A DNA stretch of 64,000 nucleotides, taken from positions 3,256,242 through 3,320,241 of the forward strand of contig CM031861.1 in assembly GCA_018697195.1 (NCBI GenBank), read 5' to 3'. The stretch is from Certhia americana. Lineage: Eukaryota > Chordata > Aves > Passeriformes > Certhiidae. The notes under the pieces were generated by a model. That model was given only the letters and a program-made list of their open reading frames with translations. It was not told the DNA's origin and ran no database searches. This document shows positions 1 through 12,897 of the stretch, one piece after another (position 1 is the first letter of the stretch; each line of letters opens with the position of its first letter). Both the position numbers and the translations under genes were made by a program.

Positions 1-1560
1 ATTTCTTTCATTGAAGATAATACTTGTAATGCAAAAGTTTGGGAGTATTTATTTGATGGAGCTTATGTTTACATGAGAGACCTTTGTTAACTTAACTTTG
101 TTAAGTTAAATGTTATTTAATTAATAATGCTTTCACTTGAATAAAAAGGCACCAGGATGCAGGAGCAACACTTGGTTTATAAAAGCAGGGCATTCCCTCT
201 GAGCATCTCAGGTGCCAAAAGGGGCTGTCAGGCTCCACGCATTCTGGGATAGCTTTCAGGATAAAATTAACTTCCATGTTTCTGTGCGTTCACTGTCAGC
301 TCCAGTGACAAATAGCTCCCTTGGACTTTTAGGCAGGATTGTTGTCCTTTATAGTTAGATTCTTGGCTGAGAGCAAATAACGCAGCCTGCTGCCATGTGG
401 GGTCTGTTGCTGTGGATTTAAACTATATTAAAAAGAAATTAGAGGAATCAGTTAGTATTCAAATTTATTGTGTCAGTTTGTTCGCTGTAGACTGATGAAA
501 GCACAGCCTTGCCGGCCTTAGATCTGAGTTTGAAAACTTGCAAATGTTCCTGGGGAGGAAATTGTTATTGCTGGAGGCTTTTAAAATATATCTCTACTGC
601 TTGTGGGTCGACTCCATCCTCCAAAGTCCCAGGATTCAACACTGAGCTGAAAAACCCCAGCTTGCATACCACCTTGGGATTGCTGAGAGGAAGTGCTGTA
701 GCTCTCTGGCAGTTGTATTTTATAAATATTGCACTGGGGTCAACCGTAGGCAAACACGCTGTAAAATATATGGCAAAGATTTAGAGATTTCCTGGCAATA
801 ATTTTGACATGTCCTGTTTTATTAGTCTTCATGTGGTTGTTTCTCAAGAGGTTGCTTCATTCATACAGTACTAGTTTTCCGTGGATACAGACTCAATTAC
901 GCAAGGGCAGTGTAGGAAACTTGTGTGCAACTTGCTCTTAGGAATTAGTTTTCCTCCAAAATCCTTTTATAATCCTGTTTTCCTGCTCTGAGGCTTTACA
1001 TACTCCACTTAATTTGTGTACAAAGACTTACTGATGTGGATGGTTAAGAAAATGCATCAGGAGGTTTTATCTTTCTTTCAGTTCATGTTCATCGAGACCT
1101 AGGAGTTCAGCAAAAACACAATTTGCCCTTTTGGATTTATTTGAAATAGAAATAAACTAGTCAGCTTCAGAACAGGAGGAAACACAGTATTTTGCCCCTT
1201 CAGTGATAAGAAAACTGATTGAAAAGGTGATTGTTTCATTGAAGGGGTGGTTGTCACCTCAGATTTTGGGGGCTGTTCTTGATGTGCGTTTAAGGGGCTG
1301 ATAGGGCCCTGAAGCTGAAATGAAACTGAAGCGTTGCAGTGTCTGCAGTAGGAGCTACTAAACCCAGTAAGCAAAAATTTCTTTGGGATTTAGGGAGCAG
1401 GATGTTAATTCAAAAGCCAGGTTGTCTTTGCTCATCATCACTTGTGGGAGTTCAGGTCCCCATGTCCATCAGTCTCATCTTCAGATTTAGAAATACGGAA
1501 TATCCTGATTGGGAAGGACACATAAAAATGGTCCAGCTTGTGGGACACAGTCAGGTTTTT
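1..1560. other. Gene-free flank, no recognised element
   Basis: AT-moderate unique sequence. No reading frame here resembles a known protein, and none is flanked by convincing splice signals. I see no interspersed repeat and no RNA gene. It lies about 27 kb upstream of the NAV2 coding exon and is read as intergenic or far-upstream regulatory DNA. Confidence 0.5.
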
Positions 1561-1564
1561 TGGT

Positions 1565-1625
1565 CACAGACTCACAGAATATTCTGAGTTGGATGAGACC
1601 TAGAAGGATCATTGATTTGTGCTCA
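1565..1625 (-). mobile_element. Short CR1/SINE-type 3' tail fragment, antisense
   Basis: The stretch begins with CACAGAATATTCTGAGTTGG and continues with a diverged version of the block that in CR1 tails reads as 'agacctagaaggatcattga'. This is the reverse complement of the conserved 3' end of avian CR1 elements, and the same tail occurs in the SINE at about 12.9 kb. Only about 60 bp is recognisable, and the sequence after it does not continue as CR1. Whether it is a truncated LINE or a SINE tail cannot be decided. Confidence 0.5.
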
Positions 1626-1649
1626 TACAGGCTATTGTGTACTGATAAT

Positions 1650-4600
1650 TTAGCAATTGTCCATCCCCCCTGCTCACCAGGTCCTGGGGCAGTTCATCCC
1701 TCTGCTCTGCTGCAGCAACATCAACCAAGGGCCAATTTTCCTTGGCTCCCTTCATCCTTCTCTATCCTCTAGCATTACCTCAACACATCTTGAAGCCTCA
1801 GGCACCCCTTGATGCCCTTTATGCCACAACCCAGGGCATGAAACACACATCCCAATATTTCCTGCCATAAAATTTCCCAGCTGCAATGCAGTCGTCGCCT
1901 TATTTCAGGCACTTAATGGCCAGCGAACGATTCCTGCCCCTGTTTTATTTAGCTGTAGTCAAGGAGACTAGAAAGACTGGGATGTGATTCATGAGCAGAG
2001 ATAAAGCTGGCAGGGTCTGGTTTTCCCTTGTCCCCAGGGAAACAGAAAGCAGCTTTAAGTGAGTGGGCAATTTCTGCTCAAGATGGAAGTTCATTGGTAC
2101 CTAAAACTGCAGCGTTGCAGGTGCTGGGTACTGCCCCTCAATCCTGGGTTGCAGTTGGGGCTTCCCCTGTGGCACTTTGCAGAGCAGCCATTGTCACAGC
2201 TTGTCCCAAGCTGTGATCTGTTATGACAGGCTCACATGGTTTTGGGCTGTTGGCAGCTATTCTACAAGCAGCCCACAACGAGCTGGGATTGGAAGAGCTC
2301 AAAATAGAAGTAGGAGCTGATTGCTTTTAGCCTGTGCAAGCAATGTCAGGGAAATCTCACCTCTGTTTCCTTGCCTAGTGTCAGTGTGCTCTCTTGCCAG
2401 CTGCCTAGGAATTCCTTGGAGTAGGGACTGTGTGTGATGGGACTGAACTTGGCAGAGGCTCCCCAAACCCTCACTGTCCTTTTCTCTGCTGTGTCAAACT
2501 CTGAAACGAGAACGCTGCACTTTCTGGTTGTCTGTGTGGAGCATCATTTTTAACTCTGATGAAATAGAAGATATTCTGGTTGGGTCTATTGTTGTGAGGG
2601 GATGAAAGCCTCTTCCACCCTTTCCTTCCTCCTGCAAGTTATGAAAAGCATCAAACAAACTGCTTGAGGTGAGCCAGGCCCACAGAAGGCAGAAGTCCTT
2701 GTTGATGGCAGTGGTTTGAGCAGATCCCTGGGCTGTGCTGAGCTGAGCTGGGTTAGTAAGCCTGACTTGGTCTCTGTAGGCTGACTGCCTTGTCAGCTGG
2801 TGGCTGTTCATCATTCCAAGGTTCCTGCTTTTGATGTGCAGGGGCTGGCTGCTTTTCCCTCCAGCAGCCTGGCGAGTCCCAGGCGTTGTGTGAAAATGAA
2901 AGCATGTGCTGCTGCCTGTGGGCCAGAGACTGCCCTGGTGAGTCAGAGAGCTGCTGGGGAACTGAGGGACCAGTGCGTGCTCCTCGCATGGTTCCTGCCT
3001 GATTTCTGCCTGAATAGCCTTCCTGAATTATTGTTTACTTCTGAATTACAGGAACAGGCTCCAGCATCCAAAAAGTAATAGAGAGAAGCAGGGTTTCTGG
3101 GAATTAACCAAGCGTGTGCAGTCAAGTGTGTTTTCCTCCCTAGTAGCATTTTTTAATTATGCTATTACTTGGGAAATTTAATGTTTGTGAGAGCTCCCAG
3201 GCTTGGAGTCTGGAGACTGGACTGAAACGTGCAGCATGAACAGCAGCAGTGTTCTCTTCTCATTCACTGACCTTGCTGTAGAACCTAGGATTTAGAGATG
3301 GGTGTTCTTCACTTCTTACCTTTCTATCTGTATTTATTGTGAGGTGCACAGTTTTGCATTAAGAACTGAGTTTATATTGAAGAAACAGTCAGCAGCTGTA
3401 TAGAATATTGTTCTGTTTTCTCCTTTAAATCTCCTGTCATTTATTTTGTGAGAGTGGAAATTGTAACTTCACTGTGGGAATTTTTCTTCCGTAGAATCAA
3501 GTCATCTGGTTTCTTACATATTGGTAATTGCTTTTTTGGTATAGCAGTACTGTGATAATTGAAGTTTTTTAAAGATGGACAAAGAGGTCTGATAGCTACT
3601 TTTATTATCAAGAAAGACCCCATTTCCAATTTCAGGGTGGTAATTTCCTCAGGTGTCTCACTGCTGCATAACTTAAGGAACTTTCTGTGATTCTGGATGG
3701 AATCGCTTTTAGTGAGAAATGAATTCATCTTTCTTTAAACCTGTGCAGCATAGACATATGCAATTGAACTGACTGCCTTAGGGCTCCTTTTATAGTTAAA
3801 GAGCAGAAATAAGCATTTTTAGGATGTGATTCACCTGAACTATTTTAGGTACCCACCGTTGGATGATCTCAGTGTGCTGTAGCGGTGCTGTTTCTCCCCT
3901 TTGATGGCAAAGGGAGTTTTAGCTGGTCCTGGCTTTCAGCACAATCATATCTTCTTCAAATAGTCACTCCTTCTGTGTCCACCCTGTGTCCTAGATAGAT
4001 TTGTGTTATACCCAAAGTGATCTTTTCTCAATCTAACTTCTCAACTAATACAGCCTTCAAGCATCCTGAGTATCTATTGTTGTGCTTTGAAGGTACAAGA
4101 CTCATGCTGTTTTTTCATTTGATACTTTCACTTTACTGCTTTTCATAATTCCTTCAGCAGTGGGATTATAGACCATCTCAGCCTGCCCTGTATGACTGAA
4201 CCCTTTGAGTTCCTCCAAACCATTGAAATTCTAGTGTGGGATTGCCTTGGAAACAGCAGCTAGAGAATTGATGTGTAGAAACTGCAGAAGAAAAGTAGAG
4301 AAAAATGTCTTGTGTGCTTGAAAGAAATAATCACATCAATCAAAAATATGGGAAGTAATTAAGCTTATGTGCTGCTTTTTTAGCTTTAGTGCCAGTTTTG
4401 CATAGTAACAGCTGATGGGAGGTGGGATGAAATTGTGTGTTCCCCAGGCTGTTGCACTTTTCCTGTTTCACTAACCTGTCAGGTTCTCCTTAAGGGAACA
4501 GTGTAGTTTTAATTGAGCTGCCCAGCTGCTTGCCTGGAGGCTGGGCCATCAGACTCCCATTCTTTTCTAAATAGATCTGAAGATGCTCCTACCAATCTGG

Positions 4601-6180
4601 AGCACTGTACTTGGTCCAAGGAGGTGGCCTAACAACTGTATTACAAAGTTTAGGGTTTGGGCTTTTTTAATCCATGTCTCATGTACCTCTTTATTTGTTT
4701 CTTTGTGGAAGAGAACAGCAGTGCAGCTAGAAATGATAGGTAGCCTTCAAAATCTGCCCTATAAAGACCAGTGGAGAGGATAGGTGGATGGAGAATAACC
4801 AAAGTATTTGGTTTGGCTTTAATAATCTGCATATCTTGACGATGATGCTGTAAAATGGAACGAATTACAATAAGAAAATTTCTTCTGTGCATGAATGCAC
4901 AAGGGAAAAATGGCTTGGGTTTGATCCTGTTGTTTTCCTAGCTGGACTGACAGCTGGCCAGAATTATGGGAGGTGCTGCATTGCCACTCTGCATTTCCTT
5001 CATCTGGAACACACGTAGACTTGTTTGTACAGGGCCATCTTTCTTCCTCAAACGCAGAGGGTATTTCTGCTCCATAGAGGGGGATGGCTCACTGTTACAT
5101 CCCAAAGGCTATAAAAATGCTACAGTCTGCAGCATATTGGCTCAAGCCCTGATTTAGTTGCTGGTGATCAAGTGAGTCATCCATAATGTCCACATGGGAT
5201 GCTGGAAAACTGGCCCATATTCTGAAATGGGGAAAGAAATGAAATTGTGTTGTTAATATGTGTATTGTGTATAGTATGTGATAATTATTATTAAATTCAC
5301 TGGCTTAGGTCTGGGCTCAGCTTTGGTGGAGCAAGGAAAGGCTGGGCCTTACCTCACACTCACCAGGTGCCTGTGGGAGAGCCCGTGTCACTCCTGTGAC
5401 ACACCTGCTTCTTCCAGCAGCTCCCTGGGGGTGAAACTGCCAAGGAGCTTCTGGTGGTGTTGTTGGAGATTTGATCCTTACCTTTTGTTTGGACTGACCT
5501 TTGCTGTCACATATTAGGAACAGAATTAGTTTTAGTCCAGCTGCATCCACTGAGGACAAAAGTCAGGCTCTCATTAGCCTGTAATCACACACACATTGCT
5601 TCTGCTGCTCCTCTGCATTTTAACACATAGGTGAGCTCATGGAGCTCACTGAGCTTAGTGGAGATGTCAGCCCTAAACCAGAAAGCCTGTTTCTGTTTTA
5701 ATTTCCTGGCTCAAGCACAAATCAGTAACTTTTGGATGGCATGGAGCAGTATCCATTCTCTCTTCTATTCTCTATTTAAAATTAACAGCTCCGTGATATC
5801 AGCTTAATATAGTTCAGCTTTTATCACTGCACAATCCCAGAATGTCTTTGGGTGTTGTCAGCCACCAACACAGGAAATAATCCCTCATTAGGCTGAATTA
5901 TCTAGGCACAGCACAGGCTAGGGAGGCCAGTGCAAATAGTTTTGTATTGACAAGGGCTTCCTGTTTAGTACAAGAAAGTCAAGGCACCCGAGGTGAAACG
6001 GCAGCAGCAGATTCAAATCTCATCTCAACGGGTGCAGGGAGGCGACGCAAAAGTCCCAGTCCAATAAAAATAAAACACCAGCTTTTGGCCACTGCCAAGA
6101 CTTTCTCTTCAGGAGGGATTCCAGTAAGTCACTCTGCAAATGGCACATAATATTTTCAGCCTGTTGCGGTTTTAGAGAGG
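1650..6180. other. Gene-free unique sequence
   Basis: No conserved coding exon, RNA gene or recognisable transposon was found on either strand. Open frames are short and look random in composition. GC varies locally, with a richer patch around 2.0-3.0 kb. Nothing else stands out. Confidence 0.45.
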
Positions 6181-6187
6181 GGAAAAT

Positions 6188-6425
6188 TAACAGATTTGGG
6201 TTGGAAAGGACTTTTCATCTGGTCCAACCTCTGCAAGGAGAAGAGACATCTTCAACTGGACCAGGTTGCTCAGAGCCCCATCCAAGTTGGCCTTGAATAT
6301 TTCCAGGGATGGGGCATCCACCATCTCTCTGGGAAACCCGTGCCAGTGTTTCATCACAAAAAAACATCTTCTTCATATCTAATCTAAACCAGCCCCCTTT
6401 GAGTTTAAAACCATTAGCCCTTATG
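6188..6425 (-). mobile_element. CR1 LINE 3' fragment, antisense
   Basis: Reads as the reverse complement of the CR1 3' region. It starts at TTGGGTTGGAAAGGAC, then has the 'tggtccaacctctgca' block, 'gttgctcagagccccatcca', 'gccttgaatatttccaggga' and 'ggggcatccaccatctctct'. All of these are hallmark CR1 segments in the expected order. The element is 5'-truncated, as most CR1 copies are. It runs opposite to NAV2 and has no intact reading frame. Confidence 0.9.
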
Positions 6426-7134
6426 ATGGGCTTAAAGATTTTTTTTCTGCTTTTACTTCACAACGTAGGCTGGACATGGAGCATTCAGTAAAAGTGTGTT
6501 AAGAACATCTGTGAGGTGCAGGTAAAGGAAGATTGGGGTGTTTTGATCGTTGTTCCGTGTTGGCAGAGGGGACAGTGGCCATCTGTGAGCAATCAGGTTC
6601 TGTGTGGTGGGGTCTCTACAGCCCTGAGGTTTAGGCTTTGACAGGCAGGTGAAAGACGCTTTTTAACTTCTTGCTCTCCTGCTATGTCATTTCAGGCTGC
6701 TACAATAAGTGTTTCTTTGATGCTTCTGTCTTGTGTGTTAGAAATTATTCTGTACAATTGGATGGTAGAAAAAGAATCCACATTATCTGTTTATCAAGGC
6801 TATATCCATTTTTTTCTACCACAAGTTGCTTTCTCTCCAGCTCCATGTAGTAACCTGAGAAAAGTAGCTTCCTTACTTATGCTAGAAATAAACCCTGTAT
6901 GCATGAATAAAACTATTGTGTTTGAGCATCTAATCCCATACATATCCATAGATATCACTGCTATCCAAGCAATCTTTTTATTTTCTTGACTACTGCGTTA
7001 TTTATATGCTGCAGAAATCTCCTGGAAAAAAAAAAATATAAAAAATCCCACATGGCTCAACAGCAGCCCACTTTGGCTAAACCACCTCGGTTTTGTTTAA
7101 TATAAATTACTTCTATTTTAAAGCCTGGGATTGT

Positions 7135-7375
7135 CCACATGTTGTTCTGTTGCTTCTTAGTTCAAATTTATCCGTCCACCAGATCCTTGTGATCCCCCTT
7201 AAGGTACTTAGAGAGCACAAGAAGATCCCCCCTGTAGCCTTCTCATCTTCCAATACACACGCTTAAGCGCCTCATCCTGTCATCTTAGCAAAGGCCCTCC
7301 CTGTGTTTGGCCAGACTCCCATCTCTCTTATGGATATTCTCCAGAATGTGTATGTTGCTCATGTTAAGATAAGAT
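7135..7375 (-). mobile_element. Old, diverged CR1 fragment, antisense (tentative)
   Basis: The order of short blocks follows the antisense CR1 region that encodes the end of ORF2. A 'gagagcacaagaagatcccc' block precedes 'gtagccttctcatcttcc', then a 'gcgcctcatcctgtcat' block, and then sequence resembling 'actggacacgctccag'. Similarity is weak and there is no tail at the low-coordinate end. A repeat search with a CR1 library would settle it. No open frame survives. Confidence 0.45.
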
Positions 7376-7437
7376 GTGCCCAACTCCAGCTTATGCCCCA
7401 AAATGGCCATTTGTAAGGGCATAGTCCTTTATAGTCC

Positions 7438-7464
7438 TTTTTTTTTTTTTTTTTTTTTTTTTTT
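7438..7464. repeat. Poly-T tract (27 T)
   Basis: An uninterrupted run of about 27 T, preceded by a duplicated 'atagtccttt' decamer. It follows directly after the diverged CR1-like block. On the minus strand it is a poly-A run and could be a retrotransposition tail, but no source transcript is recognised. Confidence 0.85.
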
Positions 7465-7847
7465 CTTAAACATTTAAACATCCCTTGCTGAGTTGCAGGG
7501 ACCAGCACGTTGTTCTTCCCTGGGAAGGGGTGGGTGAGCTCTGGGCTTGGCTTCCTTGGCTGTCAGGGAGGAAGGAGAACGCTTGCAAAAAGTGATGGTG
7601 GTGGTTCTGATGGCAGTCACTGACTGACAGAGCGACTGCTTTAAACAGGATGTCAGGTCAGCAAACTTCCCAGCAGAGGCTGAGTTATGGCATGGAACAT
7701 GCCAGCTGAGAGCAATGGAAATAGCTGCCTGTTCCCAAAATACATGGTTCACACCAGCATGAGGGTGCTAGAGAGAAGCCATGCTTTTTTTTTGCAAAAC
7801 TCAGGCAATAAGTGTTTTCCATCCTGGCATTTTTTCAGCTAGAATGC

Positions 7848-7990
7848 AAAAATTACTGGTATTGAAACATTTCCTTGCTGTACTCACAGACTAATGTTTG
7901 ATTTACTTCAGTATTCACAAAAATTACTGGTATTGAAACATTTCTTTGCAATATTCTCAGCCTGATGTTTGATTCATTTCACTATTCATG
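7848..7990. repeat. Two-copy tandem duplication, period about 71 bp
   Basis: Two adjacent copies each carry AAATTACTGGTATTGAAAC, then a T-rich middle, 'cacagactaatgtttgattt' or its variant, and a 'ttca(g/c)tattca' end. Copy 1 spans about 7848-7918 and copy 2 about 7919-7990. They differ at roughly ten positions, so the duplication is not recent. No coding potential. Confidence 0.85.
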
Positions 7991-10250
7991 TCTGCCAGGA
8001 AGTGAAACTTTGGGCAAGCCTTTGGGTAAAATGCTTTGAGAAATAAATGGGCAAACAGTGATGGCAAAGCTGTAAAGGTGTGATTTGTATAATTGCAGGC
8101 CAGAAAGGAAAAGAAATCTTAGCCCAGCCTCGTGCCACTTGTTCCTGACAGCATGTCCTGAGGAAGAGATTTATCTGGAGATTAAGGAGCAAGAGCAAAG
8201 GGCCTGGAGGGAGGAGAACACAAAACTGAAAGATCTGGTGTACAGAACTGTGGGGCTGAGCTGAATAGAAAAAGACAGTTCTGTGTGTTATCAGCTGGGC
8301 CATTTTTAGTCCTTTCAGTGTCACAAGGCTACTCCTTAGCATAGCATCCAGTTTAAAAGCACAGTCTTTTTTTTAAAAAAAGGGTTATAACCTGGATTTT
8401 AAAAGTCCTTTGGTTCTTGGGGCTTTTTAAAAATACTGTTTGCCTTTGAGGGAGAGAAGAATTGGTCCTGCACAATATCTCCTCTCCTTTGATGCCTCTC
8501 AGTCCTGTTGATCCTGCACTTACCTGATGTTATAGCTAGATGTCAGCCTCAGATGTGAATCTGTCACTCACAGATTTATTTTTGCTCCTTGTCTCTCTGT
8601 GCCATGGGACTGCTGAGATAGCATGGGAACTGGGACTTGCCTCCTTCTCAAAGCCTGACCTGGGGGTTTGGTTATTGAAGTTAGAAGAGCCAGTAGAAAG
8701 GATTTGCTTTTAACAGGCTTGGAGGAGCACCCGTGCTCATGGTTTGGCTTTCTGGTGGACTCCTTGTTTTGCAGGTAAAGCACATAAAGCTCTGCTCACA
8801 CCCTTTCTCCCAAAGCCTTCCCTCTGTAAGGCAGCCTTAGTGGCTTCCAGGAGCTTCGAGAGCAGCTCCACACAGGCCAATGTGGTGAGTGAGACAGCAG
8901 GGCAAGGACAGGGTCAGAGCCAGGCCAGTGACAGCAGCAGTGCTGGGGAAGGGTGATTCAGCTGTTCCCGTGGCTTGTCAAACAGCAGGGCACGTTTTGG
9001 CAGGTGGGAGGATGCATCAGCTAACAGAGGCTTGTGAGTCACGGGGTGACTGATGCTGGGAGCAGCACAGGTCACCACTCCAGGCCTGATTTGGGGTGGG
9101 ATGAATGGGGAGAGGCTGGGCCCCTGCAGTTCAGATGGGCTGGCTTGGTTTAGGGCAGCACAGATGTTTCCTTTGCCTGTACATGGCTCTCTCTGAACTC
9201 AAGGCTTGGCTCAGAGGAAGCTGGAATCACGTGTGCAGTGGGAATGGGGCACACAGCTGGTCCTGGTGACTTTTTCAGTCCTGTCTCTGAGTTAGCGTCA
9301 TGGGATGGGATGGACAATGCAGATCGTTACTGAAGTTCCACTAACAATTTTCAAGACTTCAATGAGAAAATTGTAAATTGTATAATACAAGGATAGTATA
9401 TCCACTATTCAAAGCAAGCAGGCAAGCGTAAAAGCTCTTGTCTTTCTGGGCTAGGCTTCAGAAATGTCTGTTTAATGTTTTTGTTGCCAGGAGCTTACTG
9501 CTACAGGCATTTAAGTGCAAGTGGTTACCTGAGGGCTTACTAAGGTCTGGTCCCTATCTCTAGCAGGGTTCAGTTTATCTGAATAATCTTTTAGCCAAAT
9601 CTTCTCTTTTCCAGGAAGGAGAGAAACTGAGAGGATTTTCTCCTATAGCTCACTGTGTTTCTTGCCTCGCTTCAGTAGGTTTAAAGCAAAACCAGCTCCT
9701 CAATACATAGACCTGCAGGGTGAATGTGGTGATGTGCTCTAATATCAATGTCTTGAAAAAAAAGTGTCCTGAATTATAGCTTCTTGAGTTTAAGGGAACT
9801 CATCACTAAACTGGGATGAAGCTCTGTAGCTGCCTTTCCTTTTCCACTGAATTACTGGAGTGCCAGTGCCATCTTCTACATTGTAAGCAACAATAAAATT
9901 GGTATGATATCACACGTGCCTTTTGTTGTATCGTTCCTTCTCTTGTTCCCCTTAATTTCAGCTACGTGCCTGCACAGAGATGATTTCCATTTCCACTTTT
10001 GTTTCCTGCCAGACTCAGGACAAGGAAAAGCAGCAGGTGTAAACACAGAGCTGTCAGCAGAACAAACTCATGGGCGGTATTTTGAATGCTTTAGGTGATT
10101 TGCTGTAGAAACAGGAATAATTTATTATGATTATTTTTGGTTTGGCAGGGACATTTGTCTGTTCAAGGGTTCTTTCCTTTTTTTTTTTTTTTTTTTAAAG
10201 AAAGTTGCACTCCTGACTGTGAGACAAAAATCTGGGCTCTGTGGCTTAAT
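7991..10250. other. Gene-free unique sequence
   Basis: No recognised exon or transposon. Open frames on both strands lack known domains. GC is somewhat raised at 8.7-9.3 kb, without a CpG cluster. Confidence 0.45.
10180..10197. repeat. Poly-T tract
   Basis: A run of about 18 T followed by AAAG. It produces artefactual poly-Phe/poly-Lys stretches in the open frames crossing it. Listed because such tracts in avian introns are often length-polymorphic. Confidence 0.8.
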
Positions 10251-10254
10251 TGCA

Positions 10255-10305
10255 AAAATCCTAAAATAATTTATGTTGGAAGGGTTCTGCAGAGGCCATC
10301 TGGGA
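10255..10305 (-). mobile_element. Possible CR1 tail remnant, antisense
   Basis: The blocks 'cctaaaataatttatgttgg', 'aagggttctgcagaggcc' and 'atctgg' correspond in order to the antisense CR1 3' end (tail, TTGGAAGGGA-type block, GGTCATCTGG-type block). Only about 50 bp is recognisable. It may be a chance match. Confidence 0.4.
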
Positions 10306-12890
10306 GTGGGAGTGTGCGTGGGAGTGTATTGCATGGTGCCAGGGCTGTGCCCTGGGAGGGTGCAGGCTTCCCCCCCTGCTCTGCACAGGTGGCAGGGACA
10401 CACAGAGACACAGGCACTGCAGTCTGCTCATGGCATTGCTGCCTCCTTCCCTCCCACCATGACTTTTGGCTGATTGGTGCTGCTCCAGGGTGGCAGCAGC
10501 CAGACCTCTCTAGACCCCATAATTCAGGAATGGCAGCTGGAGTCCACCCTTTCCTAACAGGTACAAAGGATGTAGGTAGGAATTCTGTGCTTGCTTATCT
10601 CAGAGAAGGTTATCTCAGAAAAGAACATTATTTCACAGATACTGAGTCATTCTTGGGAAGTGCTTCCAGAAACTGAGCTTGAAGGACTAATGAAAGCACT
10701 GAGTTCTTGATTTTTAGGTTTTATGTACATCCTTGTTAAAGTCTGCAATTTACTACCCAAGGATGTTGTCTCCCATTACCTGTATTTTAAAATAATTTAT
10801 TCCGGGGGAAATGCATTATCCTTAGCTCTAGAGAGCATCCAGCCAAATTCTAGCTGTGAGGTGAGCTAATGTGCCAATGTTTTCTGGTTTTCTTTAGGAA
10901 ATCAGGAGGCTATACTTTGCCCATCAGTAGTAGCTTTATGGCCAGCAGTCACATTTTGCAGTGTGTCCTTATGCATCTCTTGCTTTTTGCAGCAGACACA
11001 TGATAGTTGCCACCCATTTTGGATCTTCATTTATAGCAAAGAAAACTACACACAGTATAAATAGAAATAATCACTGGGTTATCTGGGAAATAACTGTTTT
11101 AAGCATGCAACCCAGAGTAATGTAAAAACAAAATGGTTATTTTTCTCCCCCTCAATAGCTTCTTTCTTACCGGAAGTAATGAATGCAGAAAATTATGTGA
11201 CAGAATGCTGAGGATTTTAAGTAATTTGTAATAATGTGGCAGGAGTTAAAATTGCTAAGTGATTGTACTTAGTTTTCAGTGCAAATACTTCAAATGCCTG
11301 CTTTTGTATGAGACTTTTGTAATGTTAACATTGCTCCTGATTAACATTCTCTGTGATGTCACAGGGCGAAACTGGGACAATAAAGAAGCTGTCCTGTTCT
11401 GCACAGCTCCCAGATAGTGCTGGGGTGCTTGACTCCATCTCTGATAGCCAAAGTGAAGTCAGGTGAGGGTGAGGGCAGTCCTTGGATGGAGCAAGTGGAT
11501 GGAAAACCGAAGAGATGTGGAGGGCTTTGGCAATGCCACTCTTGCTTCTGTGTCACTAGAGATCTAAAAACCTGGGCAGAGTGTGAGGGGATGTATTGAC
11601 ATGGCAAATTGCTGTCACAACAGCTGCCTCTAATCTTATTTTCACGTATTTATAGTGTGTAAGATAACATTTTCTCTCAAGTGAGCCCTCTGGCAGGCCC
11701 CTGGGCACAAAGGGACCGTTTTCTATCAGCATGGTGTGGAGCAATTCCCTGATTACTCAGAGGGGATCGTTATTGCTGCCTTGCCAGGTTTTGCCCAGTG
11801 AGTCTTCAGGTTGAATCTGAGAGCTCTGATGGCCTGGATTACAGAGCAGTAACTGCTGTGCTTAAACCCAGAGAGGGGAGAGTAGCAGACACAGAAGGAG
11901 CTGAAATATGGGACCTTTGGGACATTTTCCAGCTTCGACTTGTGATCTCTCTTTGTGCTCCCAGGCTTTACCCTCTCCGTGACTCAACTACTTATTTTAT
12001 ACAAGTATGAAAGATTGCTCTAATGTGGCTGGTTCTTTGTTTCTGAGGGCTGTTTTCAGCCAATGTCCCTGGCAATTGGATTTGCTTGCACATTGTTATA
12101 TCCAGAGCTGCCTTTTATTTGCTGTAATTATCTGCTCCCAGCACAGCTCTGCCACACAAAGGTTTGTGTCTGTGCACACACACGTGTTGGAAACCGCTGC
12201 CCTTTGTGCTCTGGCTCTGGGTGGTAAAGCGTAATGTGGAGAGGAGGAGGAACGTTTTGTGGAATTTTTGGATCAAGGGAACAGAACTAAGTTTTTGAAG
12301 TCACCAACAGCTTTAGAGTTCCCTCACCCTCCTGTTTACGGGACAGGGAATCAGAATATCGAGAGTGAAAGGAAAGATAAACAGTACCTTCCTTTATTTC
12401 TTCCTTCCCTAACAATGTTATCTGCATAACCCTCCCCACTTTTCATCTCATTTGTTTGGGGTTTGGTAGTGCCATAAACATGAACTCAAAACAGCTAGTA
12501 ACATCAAAAGAGAAAGCTGTTAGTTTAGATTGCTTTACAGATTATTTTATATATAACCTCTCTATTATACTTTATGTATTTCTACTCTTCATTAGCTTGC
12601 TTACACATCCCAAAAGGTTTTTCCCAGTGGTTTTGTCTTTTCCATTTGTCAAACTTTGGCTCTCTGTGCCCGCTTCCAATGGCTCCCCTGTTGTGATTTA
12701 TACAGATTTAGGAATAATTACAGCTGTTTTCTTTAGCTGCTACTGCATCCATGTGTGTAAGTCCCCAGGATATGTCAAAGAGCCCAAGTTCATGGACTAG
12801 CCTGGAGAACTGATGTTAGCTGTACCCTTCAGGAAATACAAAATCAACTATTGTGCACTGGGGATTTTAGTTTTGTCTTGCTAGGGAGCT
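10306..12890. other. Gene-free unique sequence
   Basis: No conserved coding exon, RNA gene or clear repeat was recognised. The longest frames are not backed by protein similarity and run through low-complexity DNA such as the poly-T tract at 10.18 kb. Confidence 0.45.
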
Positions 12891-12897
12891 GAAAGCA

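Noticed and set aside
10137..10676. 179-residue open frame on the plus strand
   Set aside because: It runs through a poly-T tract and a possible CR1 tail, with no recognised domain, no conserved splice framing and unremarkable composition.
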